A stretch of 64,000 bases of DNA from Gemmatimonadota bacterium (GCA_016713435.1 JADJPD010000003.1:434001-498000), one strand, 5' to 3'. Counted from the first letter of the stretch, positions 56,293 to 64,000 are shown. Program-made: numbers and translations. Notes: a model not told the origin generated them from the sequence alone.

Positions 56293-57567
56293 TCAGAGCT
56301 GCGAACGGAGGAGGCCCGCCGCCCACTCCCTGGCCTTCGTGAGGAACGGCCGCGCCTCCCACGCCGCCCGCGTCACCTCCCGCGACCGGCCCTTGTCCTC
56401 CTCGAAGTCCCGCACCAGCCCCGCCGCCAGCGCCGAGTCCATCACGTTGAGGTTGGCCTCGTCGTTCAGCCGGAAGGAGCGGTTGTCGAAGTTCGTGGAG
56501 CCGACGGACACCCACGCGTCGTCCACGATCATCATCTTGGTGTGGTACATGGTGGGCTGGTACTCCCAGATGCGCACTCCCGCGGCCAGCAGGTCGCCCC
56601 AGCGGCCGCGTGAGGCGTGGCGGACCACGTCGGCGTCGGTGTACGGCCCCGGCACGATGATCTCCACCGCGACGCCCCGCCGCCGGGCCGCCACCAGCTC
56701 CTGCACCGAGAGGTCGTCCGGCACGAAGTACGCGCTCGCGATCCGGAGGGTCCGCCGCGCCGCCGCAATCGAGAGCAGGTACATGAGCCGGGCGCTTCCG
56801 CTCCCCTCCTCCGGCGAGCTCTTGAACACTTGCGCCGGCATGGTCCCGCCCGGCGCGAGCGGCGGGAAGTAGCCCTCGTCGTGCAGCAGCGTGGCGTGCG
56901 ACTCGAGCCAGTTGTCGAGGAACGCCGCCTGCAGCTGCGCCACCACCGGCCCCTCCACCCGGAAGTGGGTGTCGCGCCAGTGCGCCGAATCCTCGGCGTG
57001 CCCCTGCCACACGTCCGCGATCCCCACCCCGCCCGTGAACCCGACCCGCCCATCCACCACCAGGAGCTTCCGGTGGGTGCGGTGGTTGAGGCGGTCCAGG
57101 GTGTACCAGCGGAGCGGGTGGTACTTCTCCACCTCCACGCCCGCCGCCTCCATCTCGGTGAGCAGCGTGTCGTCCATCCGGCCGGCGCCCACCCAGTCGA
57201 GCAGCACGTGCACCTGGACCCCCGCGCGGGCGCGCTCGCTCAGCGCGTCGGTGAACGCCTTCCCGATCTGTCCCGACCAGTAGATGTAGGTCTCGAAGGT
57301 GATCGTCTCCCGCGCCGAGCGGATGGCCGCCAGCATGGCGGGGAAGATCTCAGCCCCGTTCCGGAGCGGGGTGACCTGGTTGCCCGGCAGGATCCCGGGC
57401 CCGAGCAGCGAGCCCATGGTGCGCACGAACTGCGAATCGGCCACCGCATAGTGGGAGGTGATCGGGTCCGTCAGCTTGCGCCGCGGCGGGGCGAGGTTGA
57501 GGTACGCCAGCGCGGCGAGCGCCACGACCAGGACCGTGATGACGACCGAGCGACGATGATGGGCCAT
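56293..57567 (-). CDS. Cardiolipin synthase-like PLD-family protein
   Basis: 424 residues from ATG 57567. An N-terminal membrane anchor (SVVITVLVVALAALAYLNL) precedes two PLD active-site motifs: HRKLLVVD near residue 175 with the following GG, and HTKMMIVDD near 345 with GSTNFDNRS. This is the ClsA/ClsB plan, joining phosphatidyl groups to make cardiolipin at the inner membrane. TFETYIYWSGQIGKAF and YFVPDDLSVQEL support the family. A TTG start eight codons upstream is less likely. Confidence 0.9.
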   Translation of the reverse strand: MAHHRRSVVITVLVVALAALAYLNLAPPRRKLTDPITSHYAVADSQFVRTMGSLLGPGILPGNQVTPLRNGAEIFPAMLAAIRSARETITFETYIYWSGQIGKAFTDALSERARAGVQVHVLLDWVGAGRMDDTLLTEMEAAGVEVEKYHPLRWYTLDRLNHRTHRKLLVVDGRVGFTGGVGIADVWQGHAEDSAHWRDTHFRVEGPVVAQLQAAFLDNWLESHATLLHDEGYFPPLAPGGTMPAQVFKSSPEEGSGSARLMYLLSIAAARRTLRIASAYFVPDDLSVQELVAARRRGVAVEIIVPGPYTDADVVRHASRGRWGDLLAAGVRIWEYQPTMYHTKMMIVDDAWVSVGSTNFDNRSFRLNDEANLNVMDSALAAGLVRDFEEDKGRSREVTRAAWEARPFLTKAREWAAGLLRSQL

Positions 57568-57649
57568 GCTCGGGGATCGCGCGGGGGGCAACGATTCTCA
57601 CATCCAGCCGGCACATTGACCGGAATCCGGGCGGGGGAGGGGAAACGAA

Positions 57650-57677
57650 GAAGGCGCGGCCCGGGGGCCGCGCCTTC
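57650..57677 (-). terminator. Terminator of the Hsp20 gene
   Basis: 13-bp stem GAAGGCGCGGCCC/GGGCCGCGCCTTC with loop GG, 16 bases past the Hsp20 stop on the minus strand and followed there by TTCGTTTCCCC. Stem and flank resemble those at 36,562 and 56,249, suggesting a reused terminator cassette. Confidence 0.8.
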
Positions 57678-57693
57678 TGGGGGGAAGTGAGGA

Positions 57694-58134
57694 TTATCGG
57701 GCGGCGATCTCGATCTTCCGCGCCTTCGCCGCCTCCGCCCGGGGCAGCGTCAGGGTGAGCACGCCGTGCTCCGCGTGCGCCTGGATCTTCTCGGCGTCCA
57801 CCGTGGCCGGCAGCTGGAAGCTCCGCTCGAACTTGCCGTAGCTCCGCTCGTAGCGGTGCAGCCGCTGGCTGTTCTCCTCCTTCACCTGCTCCTTCTCGCC
57901 CTTGATGGTGAGGGTGCGGTTCTCCACCGTCACCTCCACCGCCTCCGGCTTCACGCCCGGCAGCTCCAGGCTGATCCGGAGCCCGTCCGCGTCCTCCACC
58001 ACGTCGGTGGCCGGGAACCAGGCCGTGGCCGAGCCGTTGGCCAGGTCGCCCGCAAAGGGAAAGCCCTGGAAGGCGGCATCGAACATCTCGTTCAGCCGGC
58101 GGAGTTCGGGCTGCCGGCGCAGGATGAGCGTCAT
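57694..58134 (-). CDS. Hsp20 / alpha-crystallin small heat-shock protein
   Basis: 146 residues, ATP-independent holdase chaperone in the cytoplasm. ATG 58134 has a GGAGGAG site. The alpha-crystallin domain runs from about residue 42 (FPATDVVEDADGLRISLELPGVK) to the conserved A-x-x-x-n-G-V-L motif in AHAEHGVLTLTLPRAE; YERSYGKFERSFQLP precedes it. A short basic tail ends the protein. Single gene with its own terminator. Confidence 0.95.
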   Translation of the reverse strand: MTLILRRQPELRRLNEMFDAAFQGFPFAGDLANGSATAWFPATDVVEDADGLRISLELPGVKPEAVEVTVENRTLTIKGEKEQVKEENSQRLHRYERSYGKFERSFQLPATVDAEKIQAHAEHGVLTLTLPRAEAAKARKIEIAAR

Positions 58135-58279
58135 CGTTCTCCTCCGTGATCGGGTTGGGGTTGGGTCCTGCACGCACCCCCTCCCTATGCAGCCCGCGTG
58201 CCTGCCCGGGCCGGTCAGGGTGACAGATCCCGCCCCCCGCCCCGGGCAGGGGCGGCAGGCGGGGGGTCCAAAGTGACAG

Positions 58280-60547
58280 TCAGGAGGGGCGGCGGCGCGA
58301 CACGCGGTTGACCACCGCGGCCAGCTCGGACAGCTCGAAGGGCTTCTCCAGCACCGGGCAGCCGGAGGAGGCCAGGAATGCGGCGGTCTCGGGGGAGGCG
58401 GTGTCGCCGGAGGCAAAGACCAGGCGGGTGAGGAGCTCGGGCCGGGTGCTGGCCAGCCACTGGTGCAGCTCGTGGCCCGAGAGGTTGGGCATGCGGAGGT
58501 CGCAGATCACCAGGTCCAGCCGGGGGAGCTCCTGGGTGGAGAGGAGCCGCTGCAGGCCGAGCGCGCCGTCGCCCGCCTCCTCCACGACCCACTGCTGTCG
58601 CTCGAAATAGCGCCGGATGCTGGAGCGCACCGACGCCTCGTCATCAATGATCAGCACCCGGCCACCCGGCTTGAGCCCCATGGTGGGCAGGCCGCCCGGC
58701 GGGGTGACGCCGGTGGACGCCACGAGCCCGAGCGGGAGCCAGGCCGTGAAGCGCGCCCCCGGTCCCGGCTCCCGGTTCTCCGCCCGGAGCGTCCCCCCGT
58801 GCTGCTGCACGATGCCGAGCGACACCGACAGGCCGAGCCCGGTCCCCTCCCCCGTGCCGCGGGTGGTGAAGAACGGCTCGAACACCCGCGACAGCACGTG
58901 CGGCGGGATCCCCGGCCCCGTGTCCTCCACCGACAGCGCCAGCCCGTTCTCCTGCCGCCGCACCGTCACCCGCACCTCGCCCCGGGCGGTGGTGGTGCGG
59001 ACGGCGTTGTCGATGAGGTTGGTGAGCACCTGCTCGATGCCGGCCGGGTCGCAGGTGAGGAGCGGCAGTCCCGGGTCGATGTCCACCCCCAGCGTCACTT
59101 CCCGCTCGGCCAGGTCGCCGGTGAAGGCGCGCACCGTCCGCTCCACGAGCGCCGGGATGTCCGTGGGCTCGCGCCGCTCCTCGCGGCGCCGCACGAAGCT
59201 CAGCAGGTCCCGCACGATGACCCGCGCCCGTCGCGCCTGCGCCCGGATGGTGCCGAGCGCCTCGGCGTTGTGCGGCTCCTGCGGCTCGGCCAGCAGTTCC
59301 TCGCTGAACGTCAGGATGGCGGCGAGCGGGTTGTTGAGCTCGTGCGCCACGCCCGACACCAGCCGGCCCAGCGATTCCATCCGCTCCGAATGCGCCAGCC
59401 GCTCCCGCAGCGCGGTGCGCTCCTGCTCCGCCTTGCGGCGGTCGCTCGCGTCGCGGAGCACCAGGATCTGGAGGGTCTCCTCCTGCTGCCGGATGGTGCT
59501 CGCGGCCACTTCCACGGGGATGCTGACCCCATCGGGGCGGGCCAGCAGCACCTCGAAGAGCGCCTGGGTGGCGTGGTCGCTGTGGGAGAAGTCCTGGGTC
59601 TTCCGCGCCACCTCGGCGCGCGCCGCGTCATCGAGGAAGCGGGACAGCGGCTGGCCGATGGCCGCCCGCCGGTCGGTGGCAAAGATGCGCGCGGCGCCGT
59701 TGTTGAAGAGCACCACCCGGCCGCCGTGGTCGGTCACCACGATGGCGTCGGTGGCCGTCTCGATCACCGCCTTGAGCCGCCCCTCCGATTCCGCGATGCC
59801 CCGCACCCGCGAGGCCCGCAGCAGGTCCGCCTCGCGCTTGGCGTCCTCCAGCAGGATCGTCACCATGCCGAAGGCGAGGAGCGACGAGAAGGCGAGGTCG
59901 AGGTAGCTGTTGTAGCGGGGCAGGAACCCGAAGATCCCCTGCCAGCCCTGCTCCCCGCGGGACACCGCCGCGAAGCTCACCGCATAGCCCACCCACAGCA
60001 CCGCCATGCCCAGGAAGACCGCCCCCGTGAGGCGGGTGCCGAGGCCGCGGCGCTCCGACGGCATGCCACGGAGCGCGGCGCTGCACACCAGGCAGGTGGG
60101 CACGGCCACCAGCGACTGCGCCGCCATCGCCGGGCTCAGCTCCGACGACCACATCGAGGTGATCAGGGAGAAGAAGCCGACCGCCCACAGGAGCCCCGAC
60201 CCGCGCAGCCGCAGCACCGGCTGCCCCCGCAGCTCGAGGGCGCCCTGCAGCAGCATCAGGTAGTAGAGGACCTTGGCGTACTGGTAACTGGCGTGGATGA
60301 GGAGGAGGAACGGACTCGGGATCTCGAAGCCCTGCGGCAGCATGGCCGGGGCGATGAAGTAGCGGATGGCCACGATGGTGACCGCCGCCAGCACCGCCCC
60401 CCATGCCCACATCCAGCGCAGCATGTAGGGCCGCACCCCGGCGTGCTGCACCAGGAGCGCAAACAGGACGAGCAGGAGCAGCGTCCCGCCCAACTGCACG
60501 AAGACGCCGATCGCGGAGATCAGCCTGCCGAGATCTTCTGGATTCAT
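58280..60547 (-). CDS. Membrane-bound hybrid histidine kinase with PAS and receiver
   Basis: 755 residues. Seven or so hydrophobic segments fill residues 1-225, a 7TM-type input region. A PAS domain follows (about 245-365; DAIVVTDHGGRVVLFNNGAARIFATD), then the HisKA box with phospho-His in GRLVSGVAHELNNPLAAI, an HATPase (DTGPGIPPHVLSRVFEPFFTT; GTGLGLSVSLGIV) and a receiver with Asp in LDLVICDLRMPNLSG. It probably senses a membrane or extracellular signal. No partner regulator is adjacent; output may pass through a phosphorelay elsewhere. Confidence 0.92.
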   Translation of the reverse strand: MNPEDLGRLISAIGVFVQLGGTLLLLVLFALLVQHAGVRPYMLRWMWAWGAVLAAVTIVAIRYFIAPAMLPQGFEIPSPFLLLIHASYQYAKVLYYLMLLQGALELRGQPVLRLRGSGLLWAVGFFSLITSMWSSELSPAMAAQSLVAVPTCLVCSAALRGMPSERRGLGTRLTGAVFLGMAVLWVGYAVSFAAVSRGEQGWQGIFGFLPRYNSYLDLAFSSLLAFGMVTILLEDAKREADLLRASRVRGIAESEGRLKAVIETATDAIVVTDHGGRVVLFNNGAARIFATDRRAAIGQPLSRFLDDAARAEVARKTQDFSHSDHATQALFEVLLARPDGVSIPVEVAASTIRQQEETLQILVLRDASDRRKAEQERTALRERLAHSERMESLGRLVSGVAHELNNPLAAILTFSEELLAEPQEPHNAEALGTIRAQARRARVIVRDLLSFVRRREERREPTDIPALVERTVRAFTGDLAEREVTLGVDIDPGLPLLTCDPAGIEQVLTNLIDNAVRTTTARGEVRVTVRRQENGLALSVEDTGPGIPPHVLSRVFEPFFTTRGTGEGTGLGLSVSLGIVQQHGGTLRAENREPGPGARFTAWLPLGLVASTGVTPPGGLPTMGLKPGGRVLIIDDEASVRSSIRRYFERQQWVVEEAGDGALGLQRLLSTQELPRLDLVICDLRMPNLSGHELHQWLASTRPELLTRLVFASGDTASPETAAFLASSGCPVLEKPFELSELAAVVNRVSRRRPS

Positions 60548-60622
60548 TGCTCAGGGGGCGCGCGGTGGTCCCATGACACCGGCTCCCTCAAGGTAGGGGG
60601 GTCCCCCCGGTTCCGTCGAGCC

Positions 60623-61429
60623 TCAGCCGCGGCCGGCGGCGGCGCGGTCCTCCGCCGCGAGCGCCGCGACCGCCGCCATCACGTGCTCCGCCAGCTCGCG
60701 ATAGGTCCCCGCCTCCGCCGGGCGCTCCAGGAAGGCCGCGTACGCCACCGCCGGCCCGAAGCGCACCCGGATCCGCTCCCCGCCGGTCCGCCGGCGGCGC
60801 AGGATCTCGGGGATGCTCTGGGTGATCCCGCCCAGGAACACCGGCACCACCACCGGCGCCGCCTCGTGCAGCAGCCGCCCGATGCCGGGATGCGGCGGCA
60901 GGAGCGCCCAGGGATCGTCGCCCTTGTTGCGGGTGCCCTCGGGGTGGTAGCCGACCAGCCGCCCCGCCCCCTCGCGGCACATCCCGGCGAGCTCGGCCAG
61001 CGCCCACTGGTCGAAGCGGCGCTTGGCCGGGACCTGGAAGAAGGGGGGATACATCGCGAAGAACGCGGCCAGGCCGTTCACCAGGAGGCCGCCCGGCCGC
61101 TGGTAGAAGTACCGGCCGCGGACCGGGAAGTTGAGCGCCCGCCATCCCGGGGTGCGCCGGAAGAGCACCGTGGCCACCACGTAGAGGTCAAAGAAGGTGC
61201 GGTGGTTGGCTACCACCACGAGCGGCCGGTCCCGGCTCGTGGCCAGCACGTGCTCCAGGCCGTGCACCTCGAACAGCGGCCCCGCGAGCCACGAGATCCA
61301 GCGCGCGCCGATCTCCCGCTGGCACCAGCACCAGAGCCGGGGCCAGCGGCCCCGGTTCAGGTGGCGCACCAGCCGCACGGCCAGGCGCTCGAAGGGTGTC
61401 AGGCAGTCGAGGGGAAGCGGTCCGGGCAT
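60623..61429 (-). CDS. 1-acyl-glycerol-3-phosphate acyltransferase-like (PlsC family)
   Basis: 268 residues. The catalytic H-X4-D motif is NHRTFFD near residue 76, and the second block is YHPEGTRN near 163, where most PlsC enzymes have FPEGTRS. PVVVPVFLGG matches the third block. There are few hydrophobic segments, so it is a peripheral or single-anchor enzyme. Acylation of lysophosphatidate is the likely reaction, but acceptors such as ornithine lipids are possible. It ends 75 bases upstream of the hybrid kinase gene on the same strand and is divergent from the esterase. Confidence 0.85.
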   Translation of the reverse strand: MPGPLPLDCLTPFERLAVRLVRHLNRGRWPRLWCWCQREIGARWISWLAGPLFEVHGLEHVLATSRDRPLVVVANHRTFFDLYVVATVLFRRTPGWRALNFPVRGRYFYQRPGGLLVNGLAAFFAMYPPFFQVPAKRRFDQWALAELAGMCREGAGRLVGYHPEGTRNKGDDPWALLPPHPGIGRLLHEAAPVVVPVFLGGITQSIPEILRRRRTGGERIRVRFGPAVAYAAFLERPAEAGTYRELAEHVMAAVAALAAEDRAAAGRG

Positions 61430-61489
61430 CCGTCAGGGGGTGGGGATGCGCCAATCTACATCAGGGATGGGCGGGAACCGCCAGCCGCT

Positions 61490-61498
61490 TGCTATACT
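61490..61498 (+). promoter_or_regulatory. Extended -10 promoter of the esterase gene
   Basis: TGCTATACT: a TG dinucleotide one base before TATACT, the extended -10 pattern that can replace a -35 box. It lies 36 bases before ATG 61534, whose Shine-Dalgarno is GAGGGAGG. Confidence 0.65.
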
Positions 61499-61533
61499 TG
61501 GAGCCGATCCACGACCAACGCCGAGGGAGGGGC

Positions 61534-62418
61534 ATGAGCAACTGGGGGCGCATCTGGCGCAAGGGCATGGTGGCGGTGCTCGGCGGGCCCACCCTCGCCG
61601 GCATGGCGCGGGACCGGGTCACCGTGGAGCGCCTGGCCGATTTCGAGTCGCGGCTCCTCAACGAGCGCCGCACCATCGACGTCTTCCTCCCCCGCGGCTA
61701 CGCCACCGACCGCGCCGCCCGCTACCCGGTGCTCTACGCCAACGACGGGCAGGACATGGCCACCATCGACCTGGCCGCCCTGCTCGACTCGCTGCAGCGC
61801 ACCGGTGTCATGGCGCCCGCCATCGTCGTCGCCATCCACGCCACCGAGCGGATCCAGGATTACGGCACCGGCGGCATCCCCAACGCCCAGGGCTTCGGCG
61901 CCCGGGCCGGGCTGTACGGGGATTTCCTGCTCACGGAACTCATGCCCGCCATCAACCAGCGCTACCGCACCGAGACCGGGCCCGCCCGCACCGCCATCAT
62001 GGGCTGGTCGCTGGGCGGCCTGTCGGCGGTGGACCTGGCCTGGCGGCACCCGGAGCGCTTCGGCGCGGCGGGCGCCTTCAGCGGCTCGTTCTGGTGGCGC
62101 ACCAACGACAGCACGCCCGCGCTCAAGGCGTCGAGCCGGATCATGCACCAGCGGGTGCGGAGCACCCGGGTGAAGCCGGCCCTCCGCCTCTGGCTCGAGA
62201 CCGGCCTCGAGGACGAGGCCGCCGACCGCGACGGCGACGGCGTCATCGACTCGATCCAGGACACCGAGGAGCTGGTGACGGAGCTCGTGAAGCTCGGCTT
62301 CCACCGCGGCCCCGACGTCACCCACCTGACCATCCGCGGCGGCCACAACCTGCCGACGTGGAAGCGGATCCTGCCGGAGTTCCTGGCGTGGGCCTTCCCG
62401 GCGGCGCCGAAATCATGA
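61534..62418 (+). CDS. Alpha/beta-hydrolase esterase (Fes/esterase D type)
   Basis: 294 residues from ATG 61534 behind a strong GAGGGAGG site. The nucleophile elbow is GWSLGG (Ser near residue 159), with ALLDSLQRTGVMAPAIVVAIHAT before it and the late His in RGGHNLPTW. This is the pattern of putative esterases related to enterochelin esterase. No signal peptide is clear; the first helix (VAVLGGPTLAGM) is only weakly hydrophobic. A DRDGDGVIDS segment near residue 230 resembles a calcium-binding loop, unusual for the family. Confidence 0.87.
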   Translation: MSNWGRIWRKGMVAVLGGPTLAGMARDRVTVERLADFESRLLNERRTIDVFLPRGYATDRAARYPVLYANDGQDMATIDLAALLDSLQRTGVMAPAIVVAIHATERIQDYGTGGIPNAQGFGARAGLYGDFLLTELMPAINQRYRTETGPARTAIMGWSLGGLSAVDLAWRHPERFGAAGAFSGSFWWRTNDSTPALKASSRIMHQRVRSTRVKPALRLWLETGLEDEAADRDGDGVIDSIQDTEELVTELVKLGFHRGPDVTHLTIRGGHNLPTWKRILPEFLAWAFPAAPKS

Positions 62419-62429
62419 CTCACCCCAAC

Positions 62430-62567
62430 ATGGTAGGGGCCGGCCATGGCCGGCCCTCCTCAACCCCACCCGGACCAGCGTAACGGGTGAGAGCGCGGAC
62501 CCACCACTCTCGATCATGAGTAATGGTGCGGGGAAGAGGAGGGCCGGCCATGGCCGGCCCCTACCAT
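62430..62567. repeat. REP-like inverted pair, GGCCGGCCATGGCCGGCC core
   Basis: A perfect 32-base inverted repeat (62430-62461 and 62536-62567), each arm containing a self-palindrome of GGCCGGCC-ATGGCCGGCC type. The outer ends read GTAGGGGCC and GGCCCCTAC. A 74-base spacer lies between. It follows the same two-hairpin, GTAG-bounded plan as the other elements but with a different core. It lies between two plus-strand genes. Confidence 0.87.
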
Positions 62568-62605
62568 GCTCGGGCGACTCGACGGTCTCAGCGACAGGGC
62601 AATCG

Positions 62606-63733
62606 ATGAAGCAACTCGTGCTGGTCGGCGGCGGGCACTCGCATCTCTTCGTGCTGGAGGCCGCGGCGCAGGGGAAGCTGCCGGGCGTGGAGCTGACGCT
62701 CGTGTCGCCGGAGGCGCGGCAGGTGTACTCGGGGATGGTGCCGGGCTACCTCGAGGGGCGGTACGACCTCGACGCCATTTCGATTGACCTGCCGCGGATC
62801 GCGCGGCGGATCGGGGCGCGGTTCGTCGAGGACGGGGCCAAGCGGGTGGAGACGGAATCGCGGACGCTGCACCTGGAGAGCGGCGGCACCCTGCCGTTCG
62901 ACGCCGCGTCCATCGCCATCGGGGGCGTGCCCACGGGCACGACGCTGCCGGGCGTGGCGCACCACGCCACCTTCCTCAAGCCCATCAACCGCGTCCTCAC
63001 GCTTCTCCCCAAGATCGAGGAGACCGTCCGGAACGCCGGCCCCGAGTCGCTCCGGGTGGTGGTGGTGGGCGCGGGGGCCGCGGGCGTGGAGGTGGCCCTC
63101 ACCCTGCGCACCCGGCTCGACCGGCTCGGCGCCACCCATTCCATCATCACGCTGATCGGCGCCAGCCACACCGTGCTGCACGACCGGAGCCGGAAGGCCG
63201 CCGAGCTGGCGGAGCAGGCGCTCGACCGCCGCGAGATCACCCGCCGCATGGCCACGGGCGTCGAGGAGATCGGCGCCGACTACGTGCGCCTCACCGGCGG
63301 CAAGGTGCTCCCGGCCGACCTCATCCTCTGGACCACCGGCACCGACGCCCCGCCCCTCTTCCGGGCCAGCGGCCTCCCCACCGACGCCAAGGGCTTCCTG
63401 CTCGTGGACGACACGCTCGCCGTGCCGGGCATCCCCGGCCTCTTCGGCGGGGGCGACGCGGTGAGCATGGCCACGGCGCCCAAGACGCCCAAGGCCGGCG
63501 TCTATGCCGTGCGGATGGGTCCCTTCCTGGCGCGGAACCTCGCGGCCCACCTCGCGGGCAGGCCGCTCGCCTCCTACACGCCGCAGGACACCTTCCTGGC
63601 CCTCCTCAACACCGGCGACGGCCGCGCCATCCTCTCCCGCGGCCAGCTGGCCACCAGCGGCCGCTGGGCCATGCGGCTCAAGGACAGGATCGACCGCGGC
63701 TTCATGCGCCGGTTCCAGCGCCTTTACGCGTAA
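62606..63733 (+). CDS. FAD-dependent pyridine-nucleotide oxidoreductase (NDH-2-like)
   Basis: 375 residues. The FAD motif is LVLVGGGHSHLFVLEAAAQG, the NAD motif VVVVGAGAAGVEVALTLRTR, and the second FAD contact GIPGLFGGGDAVSMA. The VYSGMVPGYLEGRYDLDAISIDL segment is typical of the HSHLF-type group that is also found fused to selenide-water dikinase. It is probably a membrane-associated NADH or sulfide:quinone-type oxidoreductase, but the redox Cys pattern of sulfide:quinone reductases is missing. ATG 62606 has an AGGG site; an upstream in-frame start lies inside the palindromic repeat and is rejected. Confidence 0.85.
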   Translation: MKQLVLVGGGHSHLFVLEAAAQGKLPGVELTLVSPEARQVYSGMVPGYLEGRYDLDAISIDLPRIARRIGARFVEDGAKRVETESRTLHLESGGTLPFDAASIAIGGVPTGTTLPGVAHHATFLKPINRVLTLLPKIEETVRNAGPESLRVVVVGAGAAGVEVALTLRTRLDRLGATHSIITLIGASHTVLHDRSRKAAELAEQALDRREITRRMATGVEEIGADYVRLTGGKVLPADLILWTTGTDAPPLFRASGLPTDAKGFLLVDDTLAVPGIPGLFGGGDAVSMATAPKTPKAGVYAVRMGPFLARNLAAHLAGRPLASYTPQDTFLALLNTGDGRAILSRGQLATSGRWAMRLKDRIDRGFMRRFQRLYA

Positions 63734-63743
63734 GCGACGTCAC

Positions 63744-63870
63744 GCACGCCCCTTCCCAGCCCACCACGCAGTATCCCCTCAGCCCGAACGTCTGTAGCGG
63801 CCGGATATATCCGGCCGCTACGTACGTGGGGGTAAGGGGATATTGCGTGGTGGGCTGGGAGGGGGCGTGA
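63744..63870. repeat. Large cruciform-forming element with GTAG palindrome
   Basis: Outer arms 63744-63781 and 63833-63870 pair at 34 of 38 positions. Between them a perfect 28-base palindrome (63794-63821) has half-site GTAGCGGCCGGATA. The ends of the palindrome carry the same GTAGC/GCTAC as the other elements. It follows the oxidoreductase stop by 11 bases and faces the mini-gene's terminator. Confidence 0.87.
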
Positions 63871-63887
63871 GATCCCAGACGCAAGAC

Positions 63888-63912
63888 GGGGCCCGTCCCA
63901 TGGACGAGCCCC
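63888..63912 (-). terminator. Terminator of the 17-residue mini-gene
   Basis: Stem GGGGCTCGTCC/GGACGGGCCCC on the minus strand, loop ATG, closed by a U-G wobble that would be a C-A mismatch on the plus strand. It is followed on the minus strand by GTCTTGCGTCT. Orientation therefore favours the minus strand. Confidence 0.6.
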
Positions 63913-63934
63913 GCCGTTCAGGTACCGCGCCCGC

Positions 63935-63988
63935 TCAGGACATCAGCACCAGCATCACGAACCGCATCTTCTCACGAATCGTCCGCAT
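63935..63988 (-). CDS. 17-residue hydrophobic mini-protein or leader peptide
   Basis: ATG 63988 is preceded by a perfect AGGAGG six bases upstream, at the very end of the window. It encodes MRTIREKMRFVMLVLMS and stops at 63,935, followed after 22 bases by a hairpin terminator. The basic start and hydrophobic end resemble a tiny membrane peptide or a leader peptide. Alternatively a frameshift has cut a longer gene short, since several genes here are broken. Strong translation signal, but function unknown. Confidence 0.5.
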   Translation of the reverse strand: MRTIREKMRFVMLVLMS

Positions 63989-64000
63989 CGCTCGCCTCCT

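Overview
The window is GC-rich chromosomal DNA, roughly 65-72% G+C in most genes. It comes from a diderm bacterium: there are TorF-type porin, RND/TolC efflux, lipoprotein and Tat-lipoprotein genes. The mix of large secreted repeat proteins, multiheme cytochromes, HEAT proteins and hybrid kinases would suit a soil or sediment Gemmatimonadota-like organism, but no marker gene is present, so this is inference. I saw no rRNA, tRNA, integrase, transposase or CRISPR array.

Layout. 0-5.7 kb: two tandem paralogous nonaheme cytochrome c lipoproteins, a secreted M14 carboxypeptidase and a small helical protein. 5.9-18.75 kb: one giant cell-surface lipoprotein gene (Ig-like, seven-bladed RCC1 propeller, eight ~390-residue modules), broken by indels and by a 422-base stretch with no adenine. 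18.8-20.9 kb: small lipoprotein and membrane proteins. 21.1-28.1 kb: an accessory, partly AT-richer island with a MmeI-type restriction-methyltransferase, a trypsin-like protease, an FRG-domain protein, an unknown helical protein and a Cys-rich zinc protein; it looks like a defence island. 28.1-30.1 kb: a DUF202 protein and a conserved unknown gene separated by two 21-bp minisatellites. 30.3-35.9 kb: an RND-TolC-MFP efflux operon. 36-39 kb: small proteins and a HEAT-repeat protein. 39.1-40.2 kb: a TorF-like porin behind a near-consensus promoter and a long structured leader. 40.2-56.2 kb: a polyamine uptake and catabolism cluster (PatA-like transaminase, PotD, PuuB-like oxidase, PotC, PotB, PotA, a class III aminotransferase, GabT, then an oxidoreductase and an aldehyde dehydrogenase on the other strand). 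Together these could import putrescine and convert it through 4-aminobutanal and GABA towards succinate. 56.3-63.7 kb: PLD/cardiolipin-synthase-like protein, Hsp20, a membrane hybrid kinase, an acyltransferase, an esterase and an FAD oxidoreductase. A 17-residue hydrophobic mini-gene closes the window.

Two observations cut across the whole window. First, at least twelve genes carry single-base frameshifts whose reading resumes in another frame with intact family motifs, including an efflux OMF, an aldehyde dehydrogenase and an oxidoreductase in otherwise intact clusters. This looks more like uncorrected indels in the assembly than mass gene decay, and coordinates of broken genes are given for the reconstructed gene. 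Second, at least six large palindromic elements sit between genes. Five of them share the plan of one or two hairpins bounded by GTAG/GTGG and CTAC, as in REP/BIME elements mobilised by RAYT transposases; the sixth is a nested 50-bp inverted repeat of different sequence.
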